A DNA stretch of 64,000 nucleotides from Bacteroidales bacterium (GCA_016281015.1 JAEEHS010000007.1:1-64000), one strand, 5' to 3'; counted from the stretch's first letter, positions 44,329 to 53,361 are shown. Notes: a model not told the origin generated them from the sequence alone. A program made the numbers and translations.

Positions 44329-45480
44329 CTATCCTTCGGCTTCGAAGGCTTCCTTGGACGCGACCGGATTCCCGTAAATGTGGAGGAAAATGTCGCTGAG
44401 CTCCTTTCGGTCGAGTTCCGGCTCCGCATACGCCATCTGCCGCTGCATATACTCCTTGAAAGCCTTCTCGTCGTCCTCGCTGTAACGGTCCGCATACTTC
44501 TTCGTCCCGTTCATCAGGTCGTAGGCCAGGTAGTTGGTCTTCCACAGGCGGTAGCCCTGGATAATCCGGCGGTCGATGGCATGGCGGATACGCTGGTAGC
44601 GGTCGTTCTTGTCGCACTCTGCCGCCTCCCGGATTTCCGCCTCGGTCAGCGGATCGCCGAAATTCAGGTGGACATTGCCCTTGGGCTGGCGGATGCCGAC
44701 CATGATGCTCTGCAGGTCCTCGTTCTCCGTCTTGACATATTTCTGGCGGCGGGAAATCATCACTTCCCGTGCCTTCAGAATATCGCAAGGCTCATATTCA
44801 TAGGAGATACTCAGCGGTACGATGTTCAGTTCCAGGAAGTTCTGTACAAAATCCTTCGTCCCGCTCATGTCAAACATCTTCAGGAGGCCCTGCTCCGTAA
44901 CATCCATCCCATCTTTGGTACGGCCCTGGCGCTGGGCGATCCAGACCGAACTGTCGCCGGAGGTAATCGTCTGGCGGATATACTCTGAAAGATGCTGGGA
45001 AGACAGGTACAGTTCCCGGGCGGAGATGCCGCGGATCACCTTGATCATCCGGTTGGAACGGATCAGCAGTTCCACGCTTTTGTGGGAAAGCAGGTTGTCC
45101 CCGACGCAGATCTGGGTCGTCGGGAGATTGTTCCGGTGAAGGATAATCTGCAGGAAGGCCGGATCCAGGATGATGTCCCGGTGGTTGGACATGGCCAGGT
45201 ACTTGCCCGGGATGGACTCCAGTTTCGACAGGCCGTCATAAGAGAAATTATGGACCGAATGTGTAATCACCCATTCAATCGCAAAGGACATCACCTGCTT
45301 CTGGAATTCATCCACCGTATGAATCTCGCGCAAAATGTCACGGAGGTACGTCTCCGGCTGGTCGCGGAAGATGTATTTGGAAATCCAGGGGACATTCGGA
45401 TGGTTCGCCAGGCGCGACAGGGCGGCGGCGGCTTCTTCATCGGTGAACGGAGCAATATCGTTGAACTGATTCTGGTCCAT
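44329..45480 (-). CDS. PlsC-like glycerolipid acyltransferase
   Basis: The 383-aa product contains an acyltransferase core with YLAMSNHRDIILDPAFLQ (the His/Asp motif of Bacteroidota 1-acylglycerol-3-phosphate acyltransferase-like proteins) and SSVWIAQRQGRTKDG. No signal peptide or strong membrane helix is seen, so it probably binds the membrane surface. The His-Asp spacing is one residue longer than in classic HX4D enzymes, as in the phylum's homologs. It may acylate lysophosphatidate or another lipid acceptor. Confidence 0.8.
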   Translation of the reverse strand: MDQNQFNDIAPFTDEEAAAALSRLANHPNVPWISKYIFRDQPETYLRDILREIHTVDEFQKQVMSFAIEWVITHSVHNFSYDGLSKLESIPGKYLAMSNHRDIILDPAFLQIILHRNNLPTTQICVGDNLLSHKSVELLIRSNRMIKVIRGISARELYLSSQHLSEYIRQTITSGDSSVWIAQRQGRTKDGMDVTEQGLLKMFDMSGTKDFVQNFLELNIVPLSISYEYEPCDILKAREVMISRRQKYVKTENEDLQSIMVGIRQPKGNVHLNFGDPLTEAEIREAAECDKNDRYQRIRHAIDRRIIQGYRLWKTNYLAYDLMNGTKKYADRYSEDDEKAFKEYMQRQMAYAEPELDRKELSDIFLHIYGNPVASKEAFEAEG

Positions 45481-45502
45481 ATATCTTGTCAGTTTTATCG
45501 TA

Positions 45503-45534
45503 CAAATGTAAGGATTTTGCCTCTCAAAAGCAAA
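45503..45534 (-). promoter_or_regulatory. promoter of the PlsC-like gene
   Basis: The minus strand shows TTTG (45531-45534), a 20-bp spacer and TACATTTG (45503-45510), 22 nt before the ATG at 45480. Confidence 0.75.
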
Positions 45535-46743
45535 TCATCTGCGCTCCAGGAGGGAACTGTCCCCATAGCTGAGAAAACGGAAGTCATGGGAGAGCGCATA
45601 ATCATAGATGGTTTTCCAGTCCCCGTCCACGAAGGAGGAAACCAGCAGCAAGAGCGTGGATTCGCTCTGGTGGAAATTCGTAATCATCTTGTTGACCAGC
45701 CGCCAGGGAAAACCGGGCACGATGATGATCCGGGTACCGACCTGCAGCGTGTCCTTCCCCTCCTGGTCCAGGCAACGGAGTATCGCCTCCAGGGCCTCTT
45801 CTGTCGTATAAGAATAGGTACGCGTATAGGGTGCCCACTGCGCGACATCTTCCGGATGACCCGCCTCCAGACAGCTGACACCGACATAGTACAGGGATTC
45901 CAGGGTCCGGACGGAAGTGGTTCCGACCGCGACGACCGGTCCCCGGCGGTGCAGGAGCTTTTCCACGAGGCTGCGCGTCACCACAAAAGGCTCCCGATGC
46001 ATCGGATGCTCCGAAACAAGTGAGGTTTTGACCGGAAGGAAAGTGCCTGCGCCGACATGCAGACAAACGGTCTCGGTATCGATCCCCTTGGAACGAAGTT
46101 CATCCAGCACTCGTTCCGTGAAATGGAGTCCGGCCGTGGGTGCCGCCACAGAGCCCCGCTCACGGGCATACAGGGTCTGATAACGCTCGATATCAATCGC
46201 TTCGGACGCGCGGTTGAGATAGGGCGGAATCGGAATCGTTCCGGAAAGCTCGAGTACCTTTGAGAAAGGAGCGCCACCTTCCCAGTTGAAACGGACCGTA
46301 CCGGTCTGTCCCTCCCGGTTCAGCAGACGGGCCTGCAAGTGCATCTCGGCGATGTCACTCCGCAAATCCGGGTTGTACAGATCCAGGACATCCTCTTTCC
46401 AGCGCTTGGCATTGCCGATCACGCATTTCCAACTGCAGGCGCCCCTCTGGGCAAAATTCGTGTTGTATTCCGCCGGTTCTGCCGGTTCCAGGCAAAATAC
46501 TTCAATATGGGCACCGGTCGGACGCTGAAAATGAAGCCGGGCAGGGACCACCTTCGTATCGTTGAAAACCATCAGTGCGTCTTTGGGCAGAAGATCCGGC
46601 AAGTTTCTGAAAACGGTTTCTTCCACGCGGCCGGCTTTGTAATGTAAGAGTTTCGAGGAGTCCCGTTCTGAGAGCGGATATTTGGCAATCCGCTGCTCAT
46701 CGAGCGGATACTTGTAGTCTTCAATGTGAATCTCAGGAATCAT
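45535..46743 (-). CDS. queA: S-adenosylmethionine:tRNA ribosyltransferase-isomerase
   Basis: QueA transfers the ribosyl part of AdoMet to preQ1 in tRNA during queuosine synthesis. The 402-aa product has the family segments FNDTKVVPARLHFQRPTG, YARERGSVAAPTAGLHFTERVL, HVGAGTFLPV and HQSESTLLLLVSSF. The ATG at 46743 begins MIPEIHIEDYKYPL; an upstream start adds five residues. A weak -7-like TATCTTCG lies at 46775-46782. An AT-rich gap follows upstream. Confidence 0.95.
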   Translation of the reverse strand: MIPEIHIEDYKYPLDEQRIAKYPLSERDSSKLLHYKAGRVEETVFRNLPDLLPKDALMVFNDTKVVPARLHFQRPTGAHIEVFCLEPAEPAEYNTNFAQRGACSWKCVIGNAKRWKEDVLDLYNPDLRSDIAEMHLQARLLNREGQTGTVRFNWEGGAPFSKVLELSGTIPIPPYLNRASEAIDIERYQTLYARERGSVAAPTAGLHFTERVLDELRSKGIDTETVCLHVGAGTFLPVKTSLVSEHPMHREPFVVTRSLVEKLLHRRGPVVAVGTTSVRTLESLYYVGVSCLEAGHPEDVAQWAPYTRTYSYTTEEALEAILRCLDQEGKDTLQVGTRIIIVPGFPWRLVNKMITNFHQSESTLLLLVSSFVDGDWKTIYDYALSHDFRFLSYGDSSLLERR

Positions 46744-46859
46744 CGCTAAAATGCCCATATTTCAATTATCGCTGCGAAGATAAGGATTTCCTTGGAATTA
46801 TGGAACATCGTTCGTCAGAACAAAAATCAGCATTTCCGAAATTCACATAATTGCATCGG

Positions 46860-46890
46860 GTTTACAAATGTTTTGTTAATATTTGTAAAC
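46860..46890. repeat. 10-bp inverted repeat in the AT-rich gap
   Basis: GTTTACAAAT (46860-46869) and ATTTGTAAAC (46881-46890) flank an 11-nt spacer. Centre-to-centre spacing is two helical turns, as expected for an operator bound by a dimer. The nearest candidate regulator is the XRE protein at 47247. Confidence 0.6.
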
Positions 46891-47194
46891 AAATCCCCGC
46901 AAGATAAATGAAGAGCGAATAAATGTCATTTGGCGCCCGATATCAATAATAAATATATTTATAAACTATAGCTAAATTTCAGACAATCAGATATTTATAA
47001 GTATTATCTAAAGTAAGGCAAAAATACATATTCGCCAGATGAGTAAGCAGTGCTCAAAAATCAGCAAAAATATATTTTGATAAATCAATATCTATCTAAT
47101 AATCAATATATCTATATCGTTTATATATATTTATACTTCATGTTTTGGCGTCGCTTATGGATCCATCTCTCCCCTTCCCCAGCGTCGGATTTCA

Positions 47195-47226
47195 TTTGTT
47201 TTCTTCCATCGAATTCGTTACATTTG
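47195..47226 (+). promoter_or_regulatory. promoter of the XRE gene
   Basis: TTTG (47195-47198), a 20-bp spacer and TACATTTG (47219-47226) lie 20 nt before the ATG at 47247. Confidence 0.75.
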
Positions 47227-47246
47227 TAAAAAGATTATTTGCAACA

Positions 47247-47564
47247 ATGAATAAGCGTCTTTTACAGTTTTTGCAGGCGGAAAACATCTCCCAGGCGCAA
47301 CTGGCGGATACCTTGTCTGTAGCCCGCGGCAGTGTTTCGCACATCTTGTCTGGCAGAAACCGGCCCGGCTTTGATTTTATAGAAAGTCTCCTGCTCCACT
47401 ACCCTTCCTTGAACTTGGACTGGCTGATTACAGGAAAAGGGAGGATGTATCGGGAAGAAGCAGAAGACTCCCCGCAAATTAACATCCCTTCAGGAAGCAA
47501 AGTCAGCAAGATTATGGTTTTCTATGATGATGGAACCTTCGAAGAGTTCCATAAAAACGGATAA
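47247..47564 (+). CDS. XRE-family helix-turn-helix protein
   Basis: The 105-aa product has an HTH domain over residues 1-65 (ENISQAQLADTLSVARGSVSHIL then SGRNRPGFDFI). It ends with a short acidic/hydrophobic tail (IMVFYDDGTFEEFHKNG) that may dimerise. It resembles small chromosomal regulators found in many Bacteroidales. The AT-rich gap before it, with an inverted repeat, could include its targets; this is inference. The next gene has its own -7 box 6 bp after the stop. Confidence 0.82.
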   Translation: MNKRLLQFLQAENISQAQLADTLSVARGSVSHILSGRNRPGFDFIESLLLHYPSLNLDWLITGKGRMYREEAEDSPQINIPSGSKVSKIMVFYDDGTFEEFHKNG

Positions 47565-47569
47565 TTTCG

Positions 47570-47577
47570 TATCTTTG
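47570..47577 (+). promoter_or_regulatory. -7 box of the PyrD-like gene, 7 nt from the start codon
   Basis: TATCTTTG ends 7 nt before the ATG at 47585. It lies directly after the XRE stop. Confidence 0.5.
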
Positions 47578-47584
47578 TCCTGTC

Positions 47585-48178
47585 ATGTGGTTCAGAAAAG
47601 CGCATAATCTTCCCCTTGAGAAATCGTTATTCGGTCTCCACTTCGCTCATCCACTCGATTTTGCGACTCTCGCGCCGTCAAAAGAGGAGCTCCTCAAGGC
47701 CGCAGCCAAGGGGAAACGCATTCGTTTTCTGGAACTTACAGAAGACGTAGAACATTTATTTTCACTTCTTTACGACTTCACGGACCTGGTCGTCATTCCG
47801 ACTTCCGCTTTTGAGCGTGTAGACGCGCCGGACCTGTACGAAACGCTGGATGCCATTTTGTCCACACGCTTGCTTTACGACCACCGGATTCCCCTGGTCC
47901 TCCGGATTGCTCCCGGACAGGACGAGAAGGAACTCGATCAGATGATTGCCTATTGCCGGCTTAGTGGCATCGATGGCCTTCTGGTGCCGGGACTGGGGAA
48001 TCTTCGCTACGTGCTCTCAGCCACCCAGGGGCGCATTCCCTTGCTCTCTTACGCTCATTTGGAGACCCCGGAAGATGCTGCAGAACGCCTCCGGGAAGGG
48101 GCTGTCCTGGTAGATAGCAGCGGAAAGAAACCAACTTGGATCCGGGAAGCACTTCAAATCATTGCCAATCATGATTGA
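47585..48178 (+). CDS. reduced dihydroorotate-dehydrogenase-like TIM-barrel protein
   Basis: The 197-aa product resembles the C-terminal half of PyrD: IPLVLRIAPGQDEKELDQMIAY then SGIDGLLVPG, and a final part like the FMN-phosphate region (RIPLLSYAHLETPEDAAERLREGAVLVD). Class 2 PyrD enzymes have about 340 residues. The FMN- and orotate-binding glycine and asparagine motifs, and the catalytic Ser/Cys loop, are not seen. It is therefore probably not a dehydrogenase. The last 8 bp overlap the cinA start, so the two are translationally coupled. Confidence 0.6.
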   Translation: MWFRKAHNLPLEKSLFGLHFAHPLDFATLAPSKEELLKAAAKGKRIRFLELTEDVEHLFSLLYDFTDLVVIPTSAFERVDAPDLYETLDAILSTRLLYDHRIPLVLRIAPGQDEKELDQMIAYCRLSGIDGLLVPGLGNLRYVLSATQGRIPLLSYAHLETPEDAAERLREGAVLVDSSGKKPTWIREALQIIANHD

Positions 48179-49442
48179 GGCTTCAGTATGTACGATCGGA
48201 GATGAAATTCTGATCGGTCAGGTAGTCGACACCAACTCTGCCCACATTGCCCGCGCTCTGGGAGAAACCGGCATCCGTGTCCGCAGGATGCTGTCCATCG
48301 GCGACCAGCGGGAACAAATACGCGACAGCTTGCTTAATGAGCTCAGAATGAGCGATGTAGTTATTACTACAGGCGGCCTGGGACCCACCAAGGATGACAT
48401 TACAAAAGCAGTCCTTGCGGAGATTTCCGGCAGTAAGACATACGTTGAAAACGCAGAACAGCTCGCTATCGTGTACCGGATCCTGCATGGACGCGGACTG
48501 GAAGTGTTGCCGAATAATAAGGCGCAGGCGCTGGTTCCGGACCGGTGCGAGGTGATTCCCAACCCCCTTGGAACGGCTCCGGTGATGGTTTTCCGCTTTA
48601 CCGAGCAGGAAGTCGGACATCCGGCAGCGCTCTATGCCCTTCCAGGCGTCCCCTATGAAGCAGTCGGCATCCTTCCGAAAGTGATGGATGATATCCGGAC
48701 CCATTTTGAACTCTCCGACATCCACCACCGGAACCTGATGGTCTATGGACTGGCTGAATCCGCTCTGTCTGAATTGATTGCACCATGGGAAGACGCCCTT
48801 CCAAAGGATATCCACCTGGCTTATCTGCCCAATCCCCTGACGGGAATCCGTCTGCGTCTTTCCATATATGGAGGCCGTAAAGAAGAAGAACTTCAACGGA
48901 TTGAAGAACAAATTACCCGCTTGAAAGCCATTCTCGGCAACCGGATATACTCTTACCAGGATGATTCTCTGGAAGAAACGCTCGGCCGCATGCTGAAGGC
49001 TGCCGGAAAGACCCTGAGTGCCGCGGAAAGCTGTACAGGCGGTGAAATCTCACATCTGATCACATCGGTTGCCGGCAGTTCCGCCTATTATCTGGGTTCC
49101 GTCACTTCCTACGCCATTTCTGTCAAAGAAACTGTACTGGGGGTTCCCCCGGAAATCATCGAGCAGTATGGCGTCGTCAGCAGTGAGGTCGCTGCAGCCA
49201 TGGCGGAGGGCGTCCGCCGTCTGACCGGAAGCGATTATTCGGTTGCAACCACCGGTTTGGCGGGCCCGGGTGGTGACGAGAAGAACCCCGTCGGAACAGT
49301 ATGGATTGCCGTCAGCGGACCGGAGGGAACCCGTACGGTCTCAAAGTGTTACAAGAACGACCGCAAACGCAATATTGAGCGTTTTGCGGCCGCTGCATTG
49401 GACTTTTTAAGGCTCTATTTGATTGAAACAAAAATGTTATAA
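48171..49442 (+). CDS. cinA: CinA-family protein (molybdopterin-binding plus nicotinamide-nucleotide amidase domains)
   Basis: The 423-aa product has an N-terminal MoCF/COG1058 domain (TIGDEILIGQVVDTNSAHIA, TTGGLGPTKDDITK) and a C-terminal CinA amidohydrolase domain (LSAAESCTGGEISHLIT, TTGLAGPGGDEKNPVGTVW). The family hydrolyses nicotinamide mononucleotide and ADP-ribose derivatives in NAD salvage. The ATG at 48171 begins MIEASVCTIGDE and overlaps the PyrD-like stop by 8 bp. Confidence 0.94.
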   Translation: MIEASVCTIGDEILIGQVVDTNSAHIARALGETGIRVRRMLSIGDQREQIRDSLLNELRMSDVVITTGGLGPTKDDITKAVLAEISGSKTYVENAEQLAIVYRILHGRGLEVLPNNKAQALVPDRCEVIPNPLGTAPVMVFRFTEQEVGHPAALYALPGVPYEAVGILPKVMDDIRTHFELSDIHHRNLMVYGLAESALSELIAPWEDALPKDIHLAYLPNPLTGIRLRLSIYGGRKEEELQRIEEQITRLKAILGNRIYSYQDDSLEETLGRMLKAAGKTLSAAESCTGGEISHLITSVAGSSAYYLGSVTSYAISVKETVLGVPPEIIEQYGVVSSEVAAAMAEGVRRLTGSDYSVATTGLAGPGGDEKNPVGTVWIAVSGPEGTRTVSKCYKNDRKRNIERFAAAALDFLRLYLIETKML

Positions 49443-49467
49443 GTTAAAACATTATTGTTTCCCAACC

Positions 49468-50424
49468 TTATTCAGAGCACTTTACAATTCTATCGAAAAC
49501 AGAAAGCAGATTTTCTCCTCCAATGAGGGAAATCTGCTTTTCTGTATAGCCGCGATGCCTCATTTCGTCAAAAACGAGGGGCAGGCAGCCGATATTTTCC
49601 ATCCCTTCGGGCGTCACTTCGATCCCGTCGAAGTCTGTTCCGATGCCGACATGCTGATCCCCGCAGATGGAAACAGCATGATCGATATGGTCCACGATTT
49701 CGCACACACCCGGCCGCCGCCGCTGTGGATCATCCACCAGAAAGTAGGGGTAAAAATTGATGCCGACATAACCGTCCTTTTCCGCAAGGGCCTTCAACAT
49801 GTCGTCGGTCAAGTTGCGGCGGTGGCCACAAAGTGCGCGGCAGCAGGAATGGGTTGCGACAATCGGCGAGCGTGACAAGTCGATGCAGTCCCAAAAGGTC
49901 TGGTCAGAAGCATGGGACAGATCCACCATCATGCCGAGCTGGTTCATCCGTGCGACGACTTCCCGCCCGAAGGGGCTCAGTCCTCCCCAGCGTTTCCCTT
50001 CCGCTGCACTGTCGGCGAGCGCGTTATCTCCGTTGTGGGTCAAGGTCAGATAACGGACACCAAGGGCGTAAAAAGCCTCGAGGAGTTCCATGGATTCCTG
50101 GATCGGCGAACCATTCTCCATCCCAAGCAGGATGGAGATCCGGCCTTCGGAGAGATTCTTTCGGACGTCCTGCGGCGTGAAGGCCCATGCCACCGAGTCC
50201 GCGGCCTGGCGGACAAAGGAAGAAACGGCCCCGGCCATTTCCAGGGCATGCCTGGTTGCGGCGTCCGCCCTTGTCTCTGCCGGAGTGTACAAGGCAAAAA
50301 AGGCGGCATGGACACCGCCCTTTTTCATTTTGGACAAATCTACCTGCTGATCCTGCCGGCTAGAAAACAGATCCCGTCCGCGCAGGAGCTCGGACGGGGT
50401 ATCCAAATGAGAATCAAAGACCAT
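49468..50424 (-). CDS. membrane dipeptidase-like metallopeptidase (M19)
   Basis: The 318-aa product is a renal-dipeptidase-type binuclear zinc enzyme acting on dipeptides. Metal ligands are seen in FDSHLDTPS (HxD), LLGMENGSP (Glu), VDLSHASD and ATHSCCRALCGHRRN (His), and GIGTDFDG (Asp). There is no signal peptide, so it is cytoplasmic. It overlaps the DUF2807 gene by 1 nt. The last part of the gene contains a hairpin that could end convergent cinA transcription. Confidence 0.92.
   Translation of the reverse strand: MVFDSHLDTPSELLRGRDLFSSRQDQQVDLSKMKKGGVHAAFFALYTPAETRADAATRHALEMAGAVSSFVRQAADSVAWAFTPQDVRKNLSEGRISILLGMENGSPIQESMELLEAFYALGVRYLTLTHNGDNALADSAAEGKRWGGLSPFGREVVARMNQLGMMVDLSHASDQTFWDCIDLSRSPIVATHSCCRALCGHRRNLTDDMLKALAEKDGYVGINFYPYFLVDDPQRRRPGVCEIVDHIDHAVSICGDQHVGIGTDFDGIEVTPEGMENIGCLPLVFDEMRHRGYTEKQISLIGGENLLSVFDRIVKCSE
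49503..49540 (+). terminator. possible cinA terminator inside the dipeptidase gene
   Basis: The 11-bp perfect arms AAAGCAGATTT (49503-49513) and AAATCTGCTTT (49530-49540) enclose an inner CCTC/GAGG pair. A short T-stretch follows on the + strand. It begins 61 nt after the cinA stop, inside the 3' coding part of the convergent dipeptidase gene. The U-tract is weak. Confidence 0.5.
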
Positions 50425-51425
50425 TACTTCGTGCCGTAAGGGGCCAGCGTGGATTTGATCACCTTTCCGATGCGGAATTCAGGCGTCCCGGTATAATAGA
50501 GGGCACTGCCGCCACTCAAGGTCACATCCAGAATGCCGCTGACAGCGACGATAAGATCCGAACTGCCGGCACAGTTCGCTTCGACATCCCTGGACTGGAG
50601 GCTCATGGCATCCACATGGGCATTTCGGGAGGTTTTCACCTGCATTTTCTCGGAAACGGCGCCGCTCAGGTTGAGTTTCGCAGATCCCTCCGCCGAGATG
50701 AACGCTTTCTGGGTGGTGCCATCCAGACTGAGCTGGGAGGTCGCCGCTGAAGAAAGATTCATGCTGTCCGTAGAAACTTGAGCCGAGACCAAAGCCGCAT
50801 TGGCTGTATTGATGGCCAGTTCCCGGGCGGTAGCAGTCAACTTGATGCTGGAATTGCCGTCAGCAATCAGTTCTGCAGAGCCTTCCACATTCAAGTCCAG
50901 CACGGCCTGGGCATTCTTATGGAGGATCAAATAGGCCGTACGGGCATTGACCGTCAGGCTTTTGAGAACGGATTTATCCGAAAGGGTCAAAGTGAACTTG
51001 TCCGCATTGAAAACTTCCGTACCCGTAACGGTGGCATTGTCAGACAAGGTGATGGCCTCCAGTTCCGGCAACGAGATAACCGCACGGAACACGGGTGCAA
51101 TCGCGTTTTTGCCTTTATAGAGTTTCTTCACTTCCTTCGGAACGGACTTGACGTCGTAGGAAAGGTGAAGGGTGCGGGATTTTACATATTTTTCAACATA
51201 GGGAGCCAGTTCCTTGTCTACCGTGAGCCGCATCCCGTAGGTTCCCTTGACCAAGGTCACCTCAAAATTGTCTTCCACATCGATGGAGTTGAATTCCGAA
51301 AGCGGAATCTCTTTGTCCTCCAATTGGGCCGCCAGCGTTTGGGCGCCGGCGGGGAAAACGAAGCCCATACCGAAAGCAATCATTACGATAACTACTTTCA
51401 AAGAATTGCTGATCAACTTTTTCAT
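50424..51425 (-). CDS. secreted head-GIN (DUF2807) protein
   Basis: The 333-aa product has a signal peptide (MKKLISNSLKVVIVMIAFGM and onwards to an AQT site). A DUF2807-type right-handed beta-helix follows, rich in Ser/Ala/Asn ladder repeats (LSEFNSIDVEDNFEVTLVKG, LSSAATSQLSLDGTTQKAF, SGGSALYYTG). Such proteins are secreted or surface-exposed, with unknown role. The ATG at 51425 begins MKKLISNSL; a TTG 6 nt upstream is in frame. It follows the ABC-F gene by 13 nt. Confidence 0.82.
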   Translation of the reverse strand: MKKLISNSLKVVIVMIAFGMGFVFPAGAQTLAAQLEDKEIPLSEFNSIDVEDNFEVTLVKGTYGMRLTVDKELAPYVEKYVKSRTLHLSYDVKSVPKEVKKLYKGKNAIAPVFRAVISLPELEAITLSDNATVTGTEVFNADKFTLTLSDKSVLKSLTVNARTAYLILHKNAQAVLDLNVEGSAELIADGNSSIKLTATARELAINTANAALVSAQVSTDSMNLSSAATSQLSLDGTTQKAFISAEGSAKLNLSGAVSEKMQVKTSRNAHVDAMSLQSRDVEANCAGSSDLIVAVSGILDVTLSGGSALYYTGTPEFRIGKVIKSTLAPYGTK

Positions 51426-51438
51426 ATTCAATTAATAT

Positions 51439-53361
51439 TTATATGTCCAACTGTTCCGACAGTTCGCCCCATTCCTGGAAGAAGGCATCCCTGTCACGCT
51501 GCTGCTCCAAATACTCCCGTGTCAACTCCAAAATATCGTCATTATTTCCGGGATTTGCAAGTTTTTTCTCAATTTCAGCCATCCTCGCTTCCCGGCGGGA
51601 AATCTCTTTTTCGAGATAGTCTACCCGTGTGCGCAGTTTCCGCTGCTGCTTTGTATCGCTTTTGCGGACGGCATACTCCTCTTGGGCGGCACTTTTCTTC
51701 TGCGGGGCTTTTTCAGCCGGGGTATAACGCCGCTCCAACTCCTGCAGGTTTTCCAGTTTCCGTTTTTCAAGGAAGTCGGATACGCTCCCCAGGTGCTCCT
51801 TGACCCGACCGTCCCGGAATTCATACAACTTGTCCACAAGCCCCTCCAGGAAGCCCCGGTCATGAGATACAACAATCAGCGTGCCATCGAATTGACGGAG
51901 AGCTTCTTTGAGGATGTCCTTGGAGCGAATATCCATGTGGTTGGTCGGTTCATCCAGCGCCAGTACATTGTATGGTTGGAGCATCAGCTTGGCCATGCCG
52001 AGCCGGGCCCGCTCCCCGCCGGACAGTACCGAGACCTTCTTGTCAATATCCTCTCCTTTGAACAGAAACGCCCCCAGGATATCCCTGAGCCGTGTCCGGA
52101 TGTCGCCTGTCGCAATCCGGTCCAGGGTACCGAACACCGTTTCGTTCTTGTCCAGGATATCTTCCTGGTTCTGGGCGTAATAGCCGATATGGACATTGTG
52201 TCCGATGCGGGCCTCGCCGGAAATGGGAGCCAACTCCCCTGTCATGACGCGCATCAGGGTGGTTTTCCCCTCGCCGTTCCGGCCGATGAGGGCCACTTTC
52301 TCCCCGCGCTTGATTTCAATCCCTGCATGGGAGAACACGACTTTCCCGGGATAGCCGACCGTCAGGTCCTCTCCTTTGAAGACCACGTCACCGGAGCGTT
52401 CCGCAGGAGGAAACCTCAGGCTGATCTTTGCCCAGTCCGTCTCATCGATTTCAATGCGGTCGAGCCGCTCCAGCGCTTTGATACGGGACTGGACCTGGTT
52501 GGATTTGGTCGGTTTATAACGGAAACGGTTGATGAAATCTTCTGTCTTCTCAATCATCCGCTGCTGGTTCTCATAGGCGGCCGTCTGCTGCGCAATCCGT
52601 TCGGCCCTCAGTGCAACATATTGACTGTAAGGGACTTTATAATCATGGATATGTCCCAGCAGGATTTCTACCGTCCGCGAAGTCACGGTATCCAGGAACT
52701 TTCGGTCATGGGAGACCAGAAGAACTGCACCGCGATAACTCTTCAGATAATCCTCGAACCACTCAATGGATTCGATGTCCAGATGGTTGGTCGGTTCGTC
52801 CAGCAGCAGTACGTCCGGACGGGAAAGGAGCACCTTGGCCAGTTCGATACGCATGTTCCATCCCTGGCTGAACGTTTCCGTGCGGCGTTCCAGTTCTTCC
52901 GTCTTGAATCCAAGCCCGGCCAGTGTCCGCTCCGCCTGGACCCGGGGCGATTCCCCGCTCTCCAGCGAAAGACGGTCATTGATTTCGTTCAATCGCGCAA
53001 TCAAACGGGCATAATCATCTGATTCATAGTCTGTTCTCTCCCCTAGCTGATTCGTAATCCGCTCCAGTTCGGCCTCCATTCCATGCAGGTGATCAAAGAC
53101 GGTCATCACCTCATCGATGACGCTGCGTCCCTTGTTGTGCTGCATGATTTGCGGCAGATAGCCGATCTGAAGGCCGGAAGGCATGTCGATATGTCCGCTG
53201 GTCGGAGACTGCTCCCCGGTGAGGAGTTTCATCAAGGTTGATTTACCGGCACCGTTCTTCCCCACCAGGGCGATATGCTCGTTCTCGCTGATGTGGAAGC
53301 TGATATTGTCCAGCAGCGTAAAACCGCCGAAGGCCACCGTTACGTTATTGATCGCTATCAT
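51439..53361 (-). CDS. ABC-F family ATPase (ribosome-associated)
   Basis: The 640-aa product has two ABC ATPase domains without membrane segments. The first has Walker A GKNGAGKST, signature FSQGWNMR and Walker B DEPTNHLDI; the second has GRNGEGKTT, LSGGERARLG and DEPTNHMDI. They are joined by a PtIM-type linker (YENQQRMIEKTEDFINRFRY) and followed by a charged C-terminal coiled coil. The coiled coil points to the Uup-like group of ABC-F translation factors. It overlaps tatC by 17 nt. Confidence 0.93.
   Translation of the reverse strand: MIAINNVTVAFGGFTLLDNISFHISENEHIALVGKNGAGKSTLMKLLTGEQSPTSGHIDMPSGLQIGYLPQIMQHNKGRSVIDEVMTVFDHLHGMEAELERITNQLGERTDYESDDYARLIARLNEINDRLSLESGESPRVQAERTLAGLGFKTEELERRTETFSQGWNMRIELAKVLLSRPDVLLLDEPTNHLDIESIEWFEDYLKSYRGAVLLVSHDRKFLDTVTSRTVEILLGHIHDYKVPYSQYVALRAERIAQQTAAYENQQRMIEKTEDFINRFRYKPTKSNQVQSRIKALERLDRIEIDETDWAKISLRFPPAERSGDVVFKGEDLTVGYPGKVVFSHAGIEIKRGEKVALIGRNGEGKTTLMRVMTGELAPISGEARIGHNVHIGYYAQNQEDILDKNETVFGTLDRIATGDIRTRLRDILGAFLFKGEDIDKKVSVLSGGERARLGMAKLMLQPYNVLALDEPTNHMDIRSKDILKEALRQFDGTLIVVSHDRGFLEGLVDKLYEFRDGRVKEHLGSVSDFLEKRKLENLQELERRYTPAEKAPQKKSAAQEEYAVRKSDTKQQRKLRTRVDYLEKEISRREARMAEIEKKLANPGNNDDILELTREYLEQQRDRDAFFQEWGELSEQLDI

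Larger units (their letters stand above)
46744..47246. other. AT-rich 503-bp gap between queA and an XRE gene
   Basis: No gene is seen. Base composition drops sharply against both neighbours between about 46800 and 47150, with runs of TATATTTATA-type sequence. Positions 46860-46890 form a 10-bp perfect inverted repeat (GTTTACAAAT and ATTTGTAAAC). Minus-strand -7-like boxes (TATTTTTG) occur at 47019-47026 and 47065-47072 but may be chance in such AT-rich sequence. Confidence 0.6.

Noticed and set aside
47019..47072. Two minus-strand TATTTTTG boxes as distant queA promoters
   Set aside because: They lie more than 270 nt from queA in a stretch so AT-rich that such boxes are expected by chance, and neither has a -33 element at the usual spacing.
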